DNA of 64,000 bases from Hirudo medicinalis (taxonomy: Eukaryota > Annelida > Clitellata > Hirudinida > Hirudinidae), in NCBI GenBank assembly GCA_011800805.1, contig MPNW01000174.1, positions 160,748 through 224,747 of the forward strand, read 5' to 3'. Shown here in pieces: positions 1 to 13,000 of this stretch. The notes beneath the pieces were generated by a model, which did not search any database, was not told the origin of the DNA, and saw nothing but the letters and a program-made list of their open reading frames with translations. A program made the translations under genes and the position numbers. Every line of letters starts with the position of its first letter. Position 1 is the first letter of the stretch.

Positions 1-840
1 TATTTTTGAATTTGGAAAGACTTTAAGCATTCTTCCCTAATTACAAATTGTTGCTAATTTCTGGAGAATTTTAGAAAAGTTAGGAAATGCCCTCAGTCTC
101 TTTGAACAAATGAAGTAGCATTATTTCAATCATTTTATAACATAAAATACCAAACTCTAATTTAGAATACATGAGATTGGTTCTGCTACTGGTTGAGGCA
201 TTTCTTTCCTGTGAATGTTGGCAATTATAAAAATAATTATTGTCAAGTCAAGCCTGTTTCAATATTGCTGATTGGTTTTGTTATTTACACCATAGGAGCA
301 GCCATGTGTAATTCATAAATAATTTATTGGTCTTAATACGGCTCCAGTAAATCAGGAAAGCTTTCGGCATCAATAATTATTACATATTATAAGTTTCGAT
401 AACTAAATTACAAGTCTTTGCTTTCCTTGTATGTCTTTAGTGTGAAATTAAATATTTGCTGCTAATCCACCTGTTCTATGCTTTAACTAATATTTATTTA
501 AAATTGTAATATTTATGTAAATTGATTTGCCCCTACCTTGACTGACTTTAAAATCCTAGCTACACCATTGATTTACATAAGCATGTTTTGTTGGAATGAT
601 TTGAAACATTTATCTTCATCAGCTATTGCTTCCATGCTGGGATCAAAACACCTTTCAATTTAATCAAAATGAAAAGATGTATTTTTGGCTAACATTTGCT
701 TTTTGCTTGAAATTAATTTCCTCATTGAAATCTTAAAAAAATTCATTCAATTCAATAATTATTGGGGTGTGATTGGGTTATTATGCATTTTGAAATTTTA
801 TTTCTTGAAGTCTACTGCAATAATTTCCAGGATTTTAGTC
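1..840. other. 5' flank of collagen gene, nothing supported
   Basis: AT-rich sequence with no open frame that has similarity or splice-site support. It should hold the promoter and first exon(s) of the collagen gene. I could not find an ATG exon whose phase joins the first recognised exon, nor a reverse-strand collagen partner. No core promoter element is claimed. Confidence 0.5.
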
Positions 841-841
841 A

Positions 842-870
842 ATGGAGCTTTTGTTTTTCTGGTTGATTCG
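842..870 (+). other. Candidate signal-peptide exon of the collagen gene (weak)
   Basis: An ATG at 842 opens the short hydrophobic stretch MELLFFWLIR, directly followed by a good GTAAGC donor at 871. It looks like the start of a secretion signal just upstream of the 7S exon. The exon ends in phase 2, whereas the next recognised exon (1041) begins in phase 0, so a direct splice would not keep the frame. Either an unseen microexon lies between them or the true first exon is elsewhere. A reading frame that does join in phase 0 exists here but has no ATG. Confidence 0.18.
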
Positions 871-1040
871 GTAAGCCATTCAATGCTTGTTTTTATTCAA
901 ATTTTATTGCTTTATAAGTTTTGTTTTTCTGCTGAGGGCAGCATTTGATATAATTCAATAATTCTAACTTTAACATGAAGTGAGGAGACACTAAAGAATT
1001 AATTTAGTGATCAAGTTTAAAAATTGTTTTTAAAATTCAG

Positions 1041-4000
1041 CAATCATCACTATCTGGAACATATGATCGAAATGGATTTGTTTGTGATATCTGCCCTTTT
1101 GAAGGGGCCTGTAATTGTTTTGGGGAGAAAGGCGTTCGGGTAAGTTTATTTGCAGTTTATTTCAAATTGATAATTTTTTAAACCTGGCTTTCATATATTT
1201 TGCTCCTGACTATTCTTAGTTTGGTGTTGCTTGGTAAATTAAATTTCTTAGCTAATAAAAACAATTTTTTCTCTTTGTTTTGCTAGACTTTATTAAAATT
1301 TTTGTGATTTTTAATTTATTGTTCTCTTTATTTATTATTATGTTAGGGTCCTCCTGGTGTAACAGGGCTGCCAGGGATAGCAGGAATTCCAGGATTAAGG
1401 GGACCAAATGGTTTGGAGGGACCTAAAGGCAGCAAAGGTGAAACAGGCACGGATGGTCCTTGGGGTGCAAAGGGTGACAGGGTATAACAATCTGAAATGT
1501 TAGAGCTTTTCGGATTAACAATTTATTAACATATTTGTATCTGATGTTTGAGGGGTCAATGGGAAGACCTGGATTTCCTGGTTTAGATGGAACCCCTGTT
1601 AGTAAAATACTTAGATTTATATTTCAAGTAAGTGATTGATTTTTCAAGCTTGTGATGCTTCATTTAATCAGGGTTATAAGGGAACAGAAGGTGCCAGAGG
1701 TACTCCAGGCTTGGATGGTTGTAAGGGAAATCAAGTATGGAGAAGTTATGAATGTAACTTATGAGACTCAAAGTTGAGGCTCCCAATTAATTGCAGGGAT
1801 CACCAGGAAAATATGGAGTACAAGGACTCCCAGGGAATCCAGGAATTCCTGGCATTCCTGGACTCAAGGGTGACAAAGGAGAACCATCTCCTTATTCAGA
1901 TACAATTAAGGGGGATAAAGTAAACAGTTTTAGTTAATAACATTTATGATATTTATAATTTACCTTTATTTTCATTTTAGGGACAACCAGGGAATCCAGG
2001 GAGGACAGGACTTCATGTTAGTCAGGACATCATAACCTACTGACTGATTTTTATAAACATGATTTTACTTTTATTATTTAATTACTATTTTATTTATTAT
2101 TTACTATTTGTAAATAATTTTACTATTCAGTTAGGAAGTCTTGATATAATATTTATGTCTAATTTCACTTGAAACTTAATGATTTACTCATACAGGGTCA
2201 AAATGGTGTAGATGGGAACAATGGAGATAAAGGAACACCTGGTTTACCAGGAAATAGAGTTAGTAAATTATTTTGTTCTAATTTTGATGTAGAAAATCTC
2301 TGGGCAAGGTTAAGTTTTTCAGTGGAAATATCCACATCTTGTAGTTGGTTATGTATGTGCTTACATAATGTGTTTCCTAAATTTGCCCATTGCTAAATCT
2401 TGCTTTTAATCTGGACCTATTTGTTGAATTTATGAACTTTAAACATCTAGCACCCCAATGCTGATGCTTATGGCATGGTACTATGCAAATGAACAAATTG
2501 TTAATATTAATTATTATAAATATAACTTGAATATATAATTGTTAATATATTATCACTATCATCATCATTGCTGTTGTTGTTGCATTAAATAAGGTGCATT
2601 TTAAGCAAAATTTTAAATTTTAAAATTAATTTTTAATTTAATATTATTAATATTATAAATTAATATAAAATTAAATTAATTTAAAATTTACATAAAACAG
2701 AGGACATTATTCAAATTTTGATATTACATCACTAGAAAGCTTACTCCCCTAGCCTATCTCCCATCCTCACTAACCTTTCTTTCAGCACTGGTGTTTTCCC
2801 CTCTGTCTTTAAGAGTGCTCAAGTCCTCCCCTACTAAACAAACCAAGTCTTGACTCTGGCTCTCCTGCCAATTGCAGACCTGTATCCATCCTTTCTACCA
2901 TGTCGAAACTGCTAAAGAGACTCATTCTTTCCAGGATTCATCATCATATTACCAGCTCCCCCCCAACTCTCCTTTCCAATCTGCCTATAGACCTGTTTCT
3001 CTACAGAAACTGCTCTCTCTCACATCTTCAATAATCTTTCCAACAAATGTGGAAATCGTAACTGTGCCGTCGTGGTTGGCCTTGACCTCTCAGTGGATTT
3101 CGACACCATTAACCACCAAACACTGGAAAAACACTGTTGGAAAGATTCACTCTGATTTTGGCATTGACGGCCTTGCTATCTTGGCTGCACTCCTACCTTT
3201 CCAACAGATCTCAATGTGTTAAGCTTGGCGATCACACTTCCTCTTCTGCTGCACTTCTTGTCAGGGTTTCCCAGGGCTCTGTCCTAGGACCCTTATCTTC
3301 ATGACCTATACCTCACCTCTGTCCAATATCGTTAAGAACTTCGACTTGTCTTTTCACCAATATGTGGATGACACGAGCCTTTATTCCATTCTCTCCAACC
3401 ACAGTATCTCCGATCAACCTGATAATCTGTGCAAGTGCACAGATGCCATTAATGACTGGTATCTTGTCAATTTTCCCAACTCAACCCACAGAAACCCAAA
3501 ATCATGGTTATTCACGAAATCATTTATTGGCACACCCACACACCTAAAAAATTTATCTCCCCCATTTTCAATTAACATCGCTGGCACTCTTCCTACTTTT
3601 TCTACTATCCTAAAACTCCTCGGCATCACTTTTGAGTCCTACCTCAGCTTGAAACAGCACCCCACCTCTGTAATAAAATCCTGTACCCACCTTCATGTGT
3701 CCCAGATACTCATTTGGACTCATATCCTGCATCACAATCTGTAATAATCTGAGGTCCCCATCTTGCAATAGAGAGCCTTGAACCTTTAAGCACCTGATGT
3801 ATGATGGCTAGATGGCCTTTTTGGGACAACTGCTGTTAACCATTCGCTTATGCCTCTGCCCCCGGAGAATGACCGCAGACCATAATCATCCACTATCCTG
3901 TATAAACTCTCCGCAACTCTCTTCTTCCATGCATCTTTTGGCATTATTGGCAATATATTATTTGGCAATATCCTTTCCAAATTTCCGAGTGATGCACACT

Positions 4001-5225
4001 TGAGTGGGTTCCATTTCAACCCAATGCCAGCCTTTGCACATTCCAAGTGTTCCAGCAATCTTGTCAATCTTATGTCTGTGGATGACATCATTACAAGGTC
4101 GCTGGTGAAGGCGATGCAGTGGCACTTGGACGACAATCTCCTGCCACTCAAAATGCCAATTGTTTGGTCTAATTTGCTCGTAATCATTTTGACCATAATA
4201 AAAAAGGATTCGTAGCCGAAACCCAAAATTGTTAGTTGATTCAATTTTTTATTATTATTATTATTATTATTATTGTTGTTGTTGTTGTTGCTGTTGCTGC
4301 TGTTGTTGCTGCTGTTGCTGCTGTTGCTGTTGTTGCTGTTGTTGTTGTTATTATTGTGATTGTTATTGTTGACACCATTGAACACTCCAATTTCGAGTTC
4401 TTGACACAAAACTCAGATGTAGTGGTTTCAGGAGTGCAGTTTGTCATTAGAATAGGATATATATGCTACTATAATTGGTTGGACCACAAACTAGCATACC
4501 AAACATTTTATTCTTTAGGGGGACATTGGAGATCCAGGTGCCAAGGGAGAAAAAGGGAGTTTGGTGGTAGCTAAAGAAGGACCTCAAGGAGAACCTGGTA
4601 GTCCAGGTCCTCCTGGAGTACCAGGCCAGCCAGCGCATCCATATGAACCCTTTATTATTTCTGGGCCACCAGGTGTAAAAGGGAAAGAGGTCAGAATTAT
4701 CTCATTTTGTTCTGCCACTTCCAACAACAAATATAGAAATAATAAAAAGCATTTTGCAGGGTGATAAAGGGATGAAAGGTGTACCTGGAAGCACTGGATC
4801 CAAAGGCATTAAAGTTAGACAACATTGCATAAATGTTTTTATTTGTATTAAATGTTAATTCAATGTTTCAATTTAGGGTGAAACTGGTTCTCCAGGAATG
4901 AAAGGAGAGAAAGGTCTTTTTGGATTTCCAGGACTGAGAGTGTGTTACTGATTTCTGAAAAAGTAGCTAGTTTGAAAATAATGATTTTTATTTTGTGATG
5001 TTAGGGTCCCCAAGGTCCTGTTGGAGCACCTGGGAATCCTGGTTTGAAGGTTCTTTCATAGACTCTTGTTCCATTTACTGACTTGCATTGACATCTATAA
5101 TTTTTAATTTTTGCAACAAGGGGGACAAAGGACACCATGGATTTAAGGGAGACAATGGTAATCTTGGACTGAAGGGAGAGAAAGGAATCCCTGGACAAAG
5201 AGGACCCAAAGGAATTGTTATAAAG
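1041..5225 (+). CDS. COL4A: Collagen IV exons 1-12: 7S segment and first part of triple helix
   Basis: Exons: 1041-1139, 1347-1481, 1553-1597, 1672-1734, 1797-1919, 1981-2016, 2196-2258, 4519-4689, 4760-4813, 4877-4939, 5005-5049, 5121-5225. The first encodes the 7S start, with cysteines at residues 15, 18, 24 and 26 of the exon and the first glycine at the helix start; 7S segments crosslink four collagen molecules. All the introns here are phase 0, so each exon starts with an intact GGN glycine codon and most lengths are multiples of nine. Interruptions of Gly-X-Y are seen in the exon at 1797 (SPYSDTIKG) and the exon at 4519 (VVAKEG and [11 protein letters not shown]). A single helix cysteine lies in the exon at 1672 (GLDGCKG). 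The 2.3-kb intron after 2258 and the 7-kb intron after 5225 are filled with mobile elements. Confidence 0.93.
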
Positions 5226-7050
5226 GTGAACATAAATTTATATGACCAAACTTGATGTGCAATATACAAGTTGTTGAATAGGGTTTTGTAATTTTAAACA
5301 TATCTCACTATGTTGAATCACTTTGAATCACTGTGTTGTGACTAGGGACTGATTACATTTATTTATCACATTTTTTTAAGTGCTCAAATTATCCCAAAGG
5401 GATGTGCAGGCATTATAACAGACATGGCCAACAATTCAGTTCTTCCATTGAGTGAGTGGAGTAAAAAAAATGTTCCCAAGAAAAACAAGTAATGATTGAA
5501 AACAGTCAAAATTAATTCAGGACAATTGACTGAACAGGTAGGTTTTAAAATAGAGGTTTAAAAAGTTCTATTGTCAGTGCAGACATGGAATGACCAGTCT
5601 CCCTGCCTGACTGTTTGGAACCTAGGAACAACAAGCTGGAGGACCAGAGGGATAGTAGATGTGTTTGTCAAAAGTTTGGTGAGGTATTGAGGAGCACTGC
5701 CTGTGGCGGCTCTGTAGACAAGTAGCAGGATTTTGAAGGTGATTCTATCCGGAATTCTTAGCAATTGCAGGTTTCTGAGGAGAGAAGTGATGTGGTCAGA
5801 AGACCTTCCACCATAAATGACTGTGTTCATGACTGCTTGAGGGGTGTTGAGATTCTGGCAACTGGCCTTGATCAGAATCGAATTGTAGTAATCAAGCTTT
5901 AAGAGGATGAGCTGAACTATGAGGGATATAAAAGTTTGATATAGCACAAATGGTTTAACCTCCTTAAGGACATGAATCTTGGCATAACAGCTTGCAGCAA
6001 CTTGGTCAACATGAGGACCCATTGTCAGGGATGTTCTCTAGCTACACCCCCAGGCTTCTGACTGTCTGAGAAAGAATGATAGTTACACATGTCAATTGAA
6101 GTCTTAGGGAGCCAATGAGGCTGCATCCAGCTGCATAACCAAACCATATTGCCTCTGTTTTGTCAGGAAAAGGTTGTCACTTGCCAGACAAGACCCGGAA
6201 TGACCTCAAGGCCGCAGTGGCCAAAGATGTGGATGTCATCTGCATACTGGTGGCTGGAGAGACCGTGGACGGCAATGATACAGTCTGAAATTTACAGGGA
6301 GAAGAGAATTGGTCCCAGTATAGAGCCCTAATTGCCTATAAATATATGGAATGCCTAATTGAATGGGCTATTTAACATTGCCTGAGGATGAAGATAGCAT
6401 TTTTTGACTTCTTCATGAAAGGTATGTTCTAAACCACTGCGGCGGCATTTGTCAAACTGCAAATGTTTTATCCTGCCAATGAGGATGTCGTGGTCCACAG
6501 TGTCAAAAGCCTCAGACGTGTCAAGAAGTAGAAGGGAGACGTGACCAATGTCCAATACCACCCTGATGTTAGACACAACTCTCAGAGCAGCAGTTTCCAT
6601 GGAGTGATGCAGACAATATGCTGACTTAGTCTTGACTGGGAAGTGCATTGTTGTTGAGATGAGTGAGGAGACAGCTGAGAACAAGGAGCTCCAGAAGTTT
6701 TGAAAGTATGCTGAGATTGGAAATTGGACTTTATGATGAAGGTAGTTGTGGGTCAAGTGTAGATTTTTTAAATATGGGTCGAACCTGTGCCTCCTTGAAG
6801 GGAAGAGGAAATTGGCCTGAAGATAACAATTTATTAAATAGATGTATGAGATAAGGAACCAATAAATGGGAAAGTGTCTTTAGTAGCCCGGGTTGGCATG
6901 GGATCAAGACCACATCAAGACTGATTGGGGATCCTATCCATTTTGCTGATCCTGGCAAACCAGAGCTCTTTCCCCAACTAGTGACCAGCTAAATTTAGCT
7001 CTAAATTTAGGGTATAGCTCGGAATGAATTTTATGAGTTATGATTTAATA

Positions 7051-7082
<32 letters not shown>

Positions 7083-10000
7083 AAATTAAGACACATTTTC
7101 AATTTTATAAAAATCTGCATCAGACTCCATGTTGTTATAATATTTATCATCATTTATCATCATTAGATGGAATAAAGCCATTGGGTGTGGGAGGCAGTGA
7201 TATAGAGTAACCTACTGAGAGTAATCTAAAGTTTGCCACTTTGAACTTCCATTCACTTACTCAGTATATGTAAAAAGATTACAAACACCACTTAATTTTA
7301 GCATAATACCTGAAATATTGAATCAATTGAAACCAAATTTGGAATTTATATGTACAATTTGATGTCACAAATTTCTTGTGCCAAATTTCTTTTTGATTGA
7401 ACAAATAATGATTGCATATTCATTAAAACGTCCTAATTAGGTGATGGAAAAAGGTTACAAACACTTTACAATTTCTGATAATATATCCATTAGCAAATTT
7501 TTAGAAGCTTCTTCATAAAAATACCACATTACAATACTTGCCCTACAAAATTATATAAATAGTATTTTGGTTTGATATTTTAGTAAATATTATTTTGTAG
7601 TGGATAGAAGTAGCTGGAATGTCAATGCAATTAAATATAAGTGTTCATGGGGATTATATATTTTTACAAAATTCAAAATGTTCTGGAGCACAATATGTTT
7701 GTGGGAGACCTCAAAAACTCACACCGTAGATTCAAAAAATGCTCTTTCTGAAGCTTTCAGGGAAAATATTTCAGCATATCAAATTACAACAAGTTTGAAA
7801 TTAGATGTATGCAAGTATATTGTCTGAAACTACTTGAATAATGGTGGAATGTTTAATTACGAGAGACCTTTGAAGTCCTTGAATATCGCAAAAAGACCAC
7901 GAAAAAGTGCATTTGTCGAGTGCCAATGAAATGGTCATTTTCAGATCTTTTGAACAAAAATATTTTAACCTGAATGGAAGTGACTGCTACCAATGCTATT
8001 TCCATAACTTAAATGAGAAAAATAAATCAAATTTTAGCAGACAGAAAGGAGGAAGCATGCTTGCAGTCCAGGGTGGAATTTCTTCTTAACGCATGATGTC
8101 TTTAACCTCTCTAAAAGGAGATCAAAATTTTTCAAACTATGCTGAAACAGCTGAGAGATTGCCTCCACTTGCCAAGAATAAATATGGTGATTTATGTTTT
8201 AGCTGGATAACATTTACAATTACAATAAGCCGATGTTTAAAGTGTGTTATATATCCTTTTCGGATGTATAACAAATCCTTTTCACTATAACAAATGAGAG
8301 CAATATTCAAAGGCAGTGAAATAAAAATAAAAGAATGAATATAAAAATTAAAATGAAGTAAAACAAGCAAATAAAACATAATTAGTGGGTTAGAAAGCCA
8401 GACATCGAAACTATGTAATAATTTTAGTGTGATTATGAATAACATTCATTGAAGAAATAAGTCTTTAGTTGAGCACCGAAGAGCTCAAGCATAGCAGCAG
8501 TTTGAATATGAACAGGGAGGGCATTCCATGTTCTAGGACCCTGACGTAGAAGGAGACACTGTGGGACCTTGGGACCAGAAACGTGGGATGACATGAAGAG
8601 TGAAGGGAGGATCCACCAGATATTGTCATGGTTTTAGCAAGTAGACTAGCTTTTTTTTGGTTCATTGCAGGATATGACTTTATAGCTTATTGTGGAGATT
8701 TTGTGTGATATCCTGTAAGGTATTTTAAGCCAGTGTAAGCTTTTTAATATTGGCATGATGAGCTCAGAGGTCCTGGATCCAGAGATAAGCCTGGCTGATG
8801 CATTCAACATGTTCTGGTAGTGATGAAGAGTCCTATCTCTGACATTTTTGAGCAGAGAATTGCAGTAGTCAAGTCTCGTCAAAATAAATTGTACCACCAG
8901 GATAACGAGTGTGTTGTGCAGAATGAATGGCCGTACCTCTCTGAGAACCTGAAGAGGCATAACATGTCTGTAAATATCTCCAAGTTGTACAGAAACATTT
9001 TCCAGCTGTGAAAAATCGCAGTTATGAGCTGATGACCAATATCCCTATAACTCAATCTAATTGAGAATGTTTGAGGAATGATTCCCAATGAAATATGTGG
9101 AGGTTGAAAGGCATATCTTGAAAAAGGAGATATGGAAGATGACACAATGAAGGCATGGAATGACCTGGAAAATGACTAGTTTGAGACAATTATTAAATCA
9201 TTGAAATATATGTATATAAATATTTTAAATAATAAGGGACATGCTATTAAATACTAAAAATGTTGTTTGAAAAAAATTAAAAATTTAATTATTTGATAAT
9301 TTGATAAAAAAATTGAACTTATCCAAAGTGTTTGCAACCTTTTTCCACGGCCGAAATAGGATGTATGGATGAATTTGCAAGCATCATTTGTTCAATCAAA
9401 AGGAAATTTGGCACATTTGTGTAAAATCACAATATATACTGATTAAATCCAAATTTGGCTTTTATCAGTCCATTATTTTAGGAGTTATGCTAAAATAAAG
9501 GAGTGTTTGTAACCTTTTTAAATGGAATTTAAAATTTCATTGTATATGAGCTGAGAGGGGACTTAAATAGATTCTTGCAAGCATTGCCAAACTTGTCAGC
9601 TCATTCTGACACCTTCCAGAAAGAGAGATGGTCATCTAAAAACCTATGATTACTTTTTATTCATGCATTAAGTTACCATATTGCAAAACTGTTTGTCACA
9701 TCATTACATGTTGTGCAACATATTTGCATAATGAATTATTTGCTGGAGGTCTAGTGAAGGAAATGTTCCACATTAGTACGACTATATAAAAGTGCAACAA
9801 ATTAAAAGATTTGTATAAAGTTTAAGTATTTGTATTTAATCAAACTTTTGAGTGCCTTATATCTATCTATCTATCTAATCTATCTAGCATGGCACATTAT
9901 AACTGTTGCCATTACAGGGGTGCAAGTTAGCACAGAGGGTAGCGCCCCCGGGAGCCGGCGCTATATAAATGGTCTAAGTGCCCCTGACACTCATGCTTAT

Positions 10001-13000
10001 GGTGCTATATAAATAAACTTACTTACTTACTGCTGCATGCAGGAATGCAACCCATTCCAACTTGCATACCATTAAGGAAAATAAGGGCCAAAGCCAAGAT
10101 TTTGAAACAAGAAAGAGATCACATTTTGCATATCTATAATATAAAACAGAAAATACATGTGTATGTCCTTCTGTCCCAAGAACTCCCAAACGGTGAAAGG
10201 TAGCGACTCGAAATTTGCACACCTCATTTTCTATGCCAGTCGCAGGTCAACTGCGCTATTTTCAATTTTCAACTTTCAATTTGTCCAACTTTCACCTTTT
10301 CCTAAATCGCATACCAGCTTTAAACTTGAGAGCTACTGAAAGCAAATAGGGTGCCCCCGCATGGTCTAATGATCAAGATCTCCACCTCTCGCGATGGTGG
10401 CACAGATTCAATTCCCATTGCGGGAGCACCATCATAATCATCAATTTCTTTGAGGGCAAGTATTTGGCGGTATTTGAATGATGTAAATAATAATGGGACG
10501 AATAAAATTAATTATATTGAATAAAAATGAGTTTGAATATATCACTGGCAAAGCCTGTTTAAAAAAAGCCATTAATATAATAAATGTTATTATATTCTTT
10601 TTTATTAAATAAAGCAAATGATTCCAAAAGAGTTCAGAAAGGAATATCCAGGTGGAAGATGACCAGGTGACCAAACTCTTGAGGAAGGATCAATGAAAAA
10701 TTTGAGAGGCTTCAAATGGTGGAATTTAAGCTGAACAAATTCATTAATCACTGAACTTGTATGTATGCAATGTGTTAGTGCTGTGATGCTGATTAAAAGA
10801 AATATAAAAGCTAAATATTAGAATAAAAACTCCATCACAAGATTCCATATTTAAACATAAACTTTTCCAATATTTTTTCCTAAGGTTGGTCCCTAATTGT
10901 AACTGCAATGGTCATCAATTTTATAACTTAAAATTTACTTATGTATTTGCTCTACAGTATGAAAGTGATGGAACAAACTTAATGAAATTAGAAAAAATCC
11001 TTTCTTAAGAGATTTTCATCAATAATGCAAGTGAGCTACTCAATAAAGTCAAGAAGTAAAATATTTAAATGTCAATGCCACCACAAGATCTTATCCATCA
11101 GGATACAGAGATTGCATAGCATTGCATCAATTAAGATATAAAATGTTCAACTTCAATGATCTTAATGAAAGCCAGTACTACTGGCATGATTTAAGGAAAG
11201 GGCTGATGATTTGGAGTTCTATGATCTGGGGATAATTTTTGGCATCTAGTAAGACCAATTAGCTTTTGCTTTGGGTAAACAGGCCTCCAATCTCAAAACT
11301 ACCTCAAGTGTTCTCATTCTTAACTAAGTAACATCACAGAAACAACTTTCATTTCTAGCCAGTCAATGTATGATTCAGTCTTAAGGAGATTATGGCATTT
11401 TCCCAAGAAGAAAAATTGAGTCTCTATGAGTCATTGTAGTTGCAAAAATTTCATGACCTCTGTAACTATTGTTGGAGCAGACCACAACTTATTTTGAAGA
11501 TCAGAATTAAGGTAGCTGAGACCTTTGCTTAGTCTGATCATTCTAGTAAACCTGCACTTTCTGGAGTTTGTCAAACCATAACTCACCTATAGGGACAACA
11601 CTAGAAGCAAATAAAAAGGTCATCCCAAGTTGTGCAAGGGTTGCCCCCCCTGGAACAAGCTGAAATGATGTCCCTTTATAGAGATTCCATACTTGGACTC
11701 CATATTCAACCTATAAAGTCACAACTTGTGAAGTTGCTTAATCTGGCAATCACTTAAAATTTAATCTGATTACCAAACAACTAGCGTTTTTAATTTTACC
11801 ATGTGTGGTATGTGTATGGTCTTTAAATTGTAATTTTGAGTCCAGTAGGTCTTCTCCAGGTCTGGAAGCAAGTTGGTCTCTGGAATTATATGAGTTATAT
11901 TTTATGTGGGGATTTATTTACTCCCTTGAGTGGGTGCCTTCACTTCTCCCATCTAAAATTTAGAGGACACCCCCTCCCACAAAAACAAATTTCTGTATAA
12001 ATCACTGGCCTTATGCATCTTTCAAATTGTTGTTAAAAGTTTTCTTCCAAATCTTAACAAACAACACTTGTCTGAAATTATTGTATTTTCATTAAATGGA
12101 GCACAGATATGATGAATGAAAAATATAGTTTTTGATGAATATGTAAAATGCATCATCAAATTATGAAAAAAAAGGTTTTTTATTTTCTGTATCCAATAAT
12201 ATCAAAATTTGAATAATAATGTACTTTGCAAGATGTATATTGTAACAGTATCCATGATATTTTGAACTAATCTTAGTAGTAAAATTGTCTTGAAGGGAGA
12301 AGCTGAATGTTATGCAGGACCTCCAGGTGAAAAGGGTCAAGATGGATATAATGCTAAACCTGGATCAAAAGGATCTTTTGGAGATAAGGGAAATAAAGGA
12401 TTGCCAGGACCTCCAGGTTATCCAGGACCTCCAGGATCTGATGGAAGAGATGGATATCCTGGTCCTGCAGGAAATAAAGGAAGAAAAGGTAATAGCCAAA
12501 ACTTTTTTCTGTGCTGATTTCAAAATCAAAGAAAAATGGTAGCTGATATAATAACAGTATCTATCTACATTTATTTGATGAATTTAATGTAAAAAATTGA
12601 CAGAATTTATTCAAAATGAAATAAGTTGGATGTTGAGTCAAGTTGAATCTAAATGAGCTGACATGTTTCCCTAAAATTCTTAAGTTCATTGTGTTATATT
12701 TTGCAATAGCAGTCCTTCTTTGTCAGTTTATTGAGAAATGGATTTTATGTCGACTGGCCAATTTGTAGGCCTGGTTTTGAAGGGCTGTCCGTAAGCACTG
12801 TCCGTAGTCCATCATCTGAAATGCTTAACTTCCACGTTGTTTTCAGTACTCCACCATTGTTGTTTACTTTGTTATAACTAAATAACAACGATAATGTGGG
12901 GGAAAAGTAAGTAACCAAAAAGAGGACTATTACAAAATTATTAATAAAAATAAATTTTAAAATTTCCGATTAATCGTTAAGGAAATGGTAATCGATTAAA

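Larger units (their letters stand above)
7273..9518 (+). mobile_element. Tc1/mariner-like transposon with about 194-bp inverted repeats
   Basis: Outer ends read AAAAGATTACAAACAC on the left and, reverse-complemented, AAAAGGTTACAAACAC on the right. Both are flanked by TA (7271-7272 and 9519-9520), the Tc1 target duplication. The inverted repeats run about 7273-7466 and 9325-9518. Each carries a second copy of the motif (about 7448-7465 and about 9331-9347), an IR/DR layout as in Sleeping Beauty-type Tc1 elements. Between them are a broken forward-strand transposase (7600-8090) and a nested reverse-strand LINE end (about 8437-9150). The element lies in the 7-kb collagen intron and is inactive as read. 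Confidence 0.85.

Noticed and set aside
685..948. Open frame with hydrophobic stretches, possible first collagen exon
   Set aside because: It has no ATG in frame before the donor at 871 (it opens with TTG). The part up to 870 could join exon 1041 in phase 0, but a start codon cannot be shown.
883..948. ATG followed by a signal-like peptide MLVFIQILLLYKFCFSAEG
   Set aside because: There is no usable donor before its stop, and it lies after a good donor at 871, so it is probably intronic.
3786..4447. Asn/Ser-rich reverse-strand protein and its Val/Ala forward counterpart
   Set aside because: Produced by translating the ATT/GTT/GCT microsatellite joined to an RT fragment; not a gene.
10090..10250. 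Helitron-like 5' end (tataatataaaacagaaaat ... gtccttctgtcc)
   Set aside because: Only a vague resemblance in style; no 3' hairpin with CTRR end and no Rep/helicase were found.
10351..10430. Functional tRNA gene
   Set aside because: The boxes and stems are imperfect and similar degraded copies exist; a SINE head is more likely.
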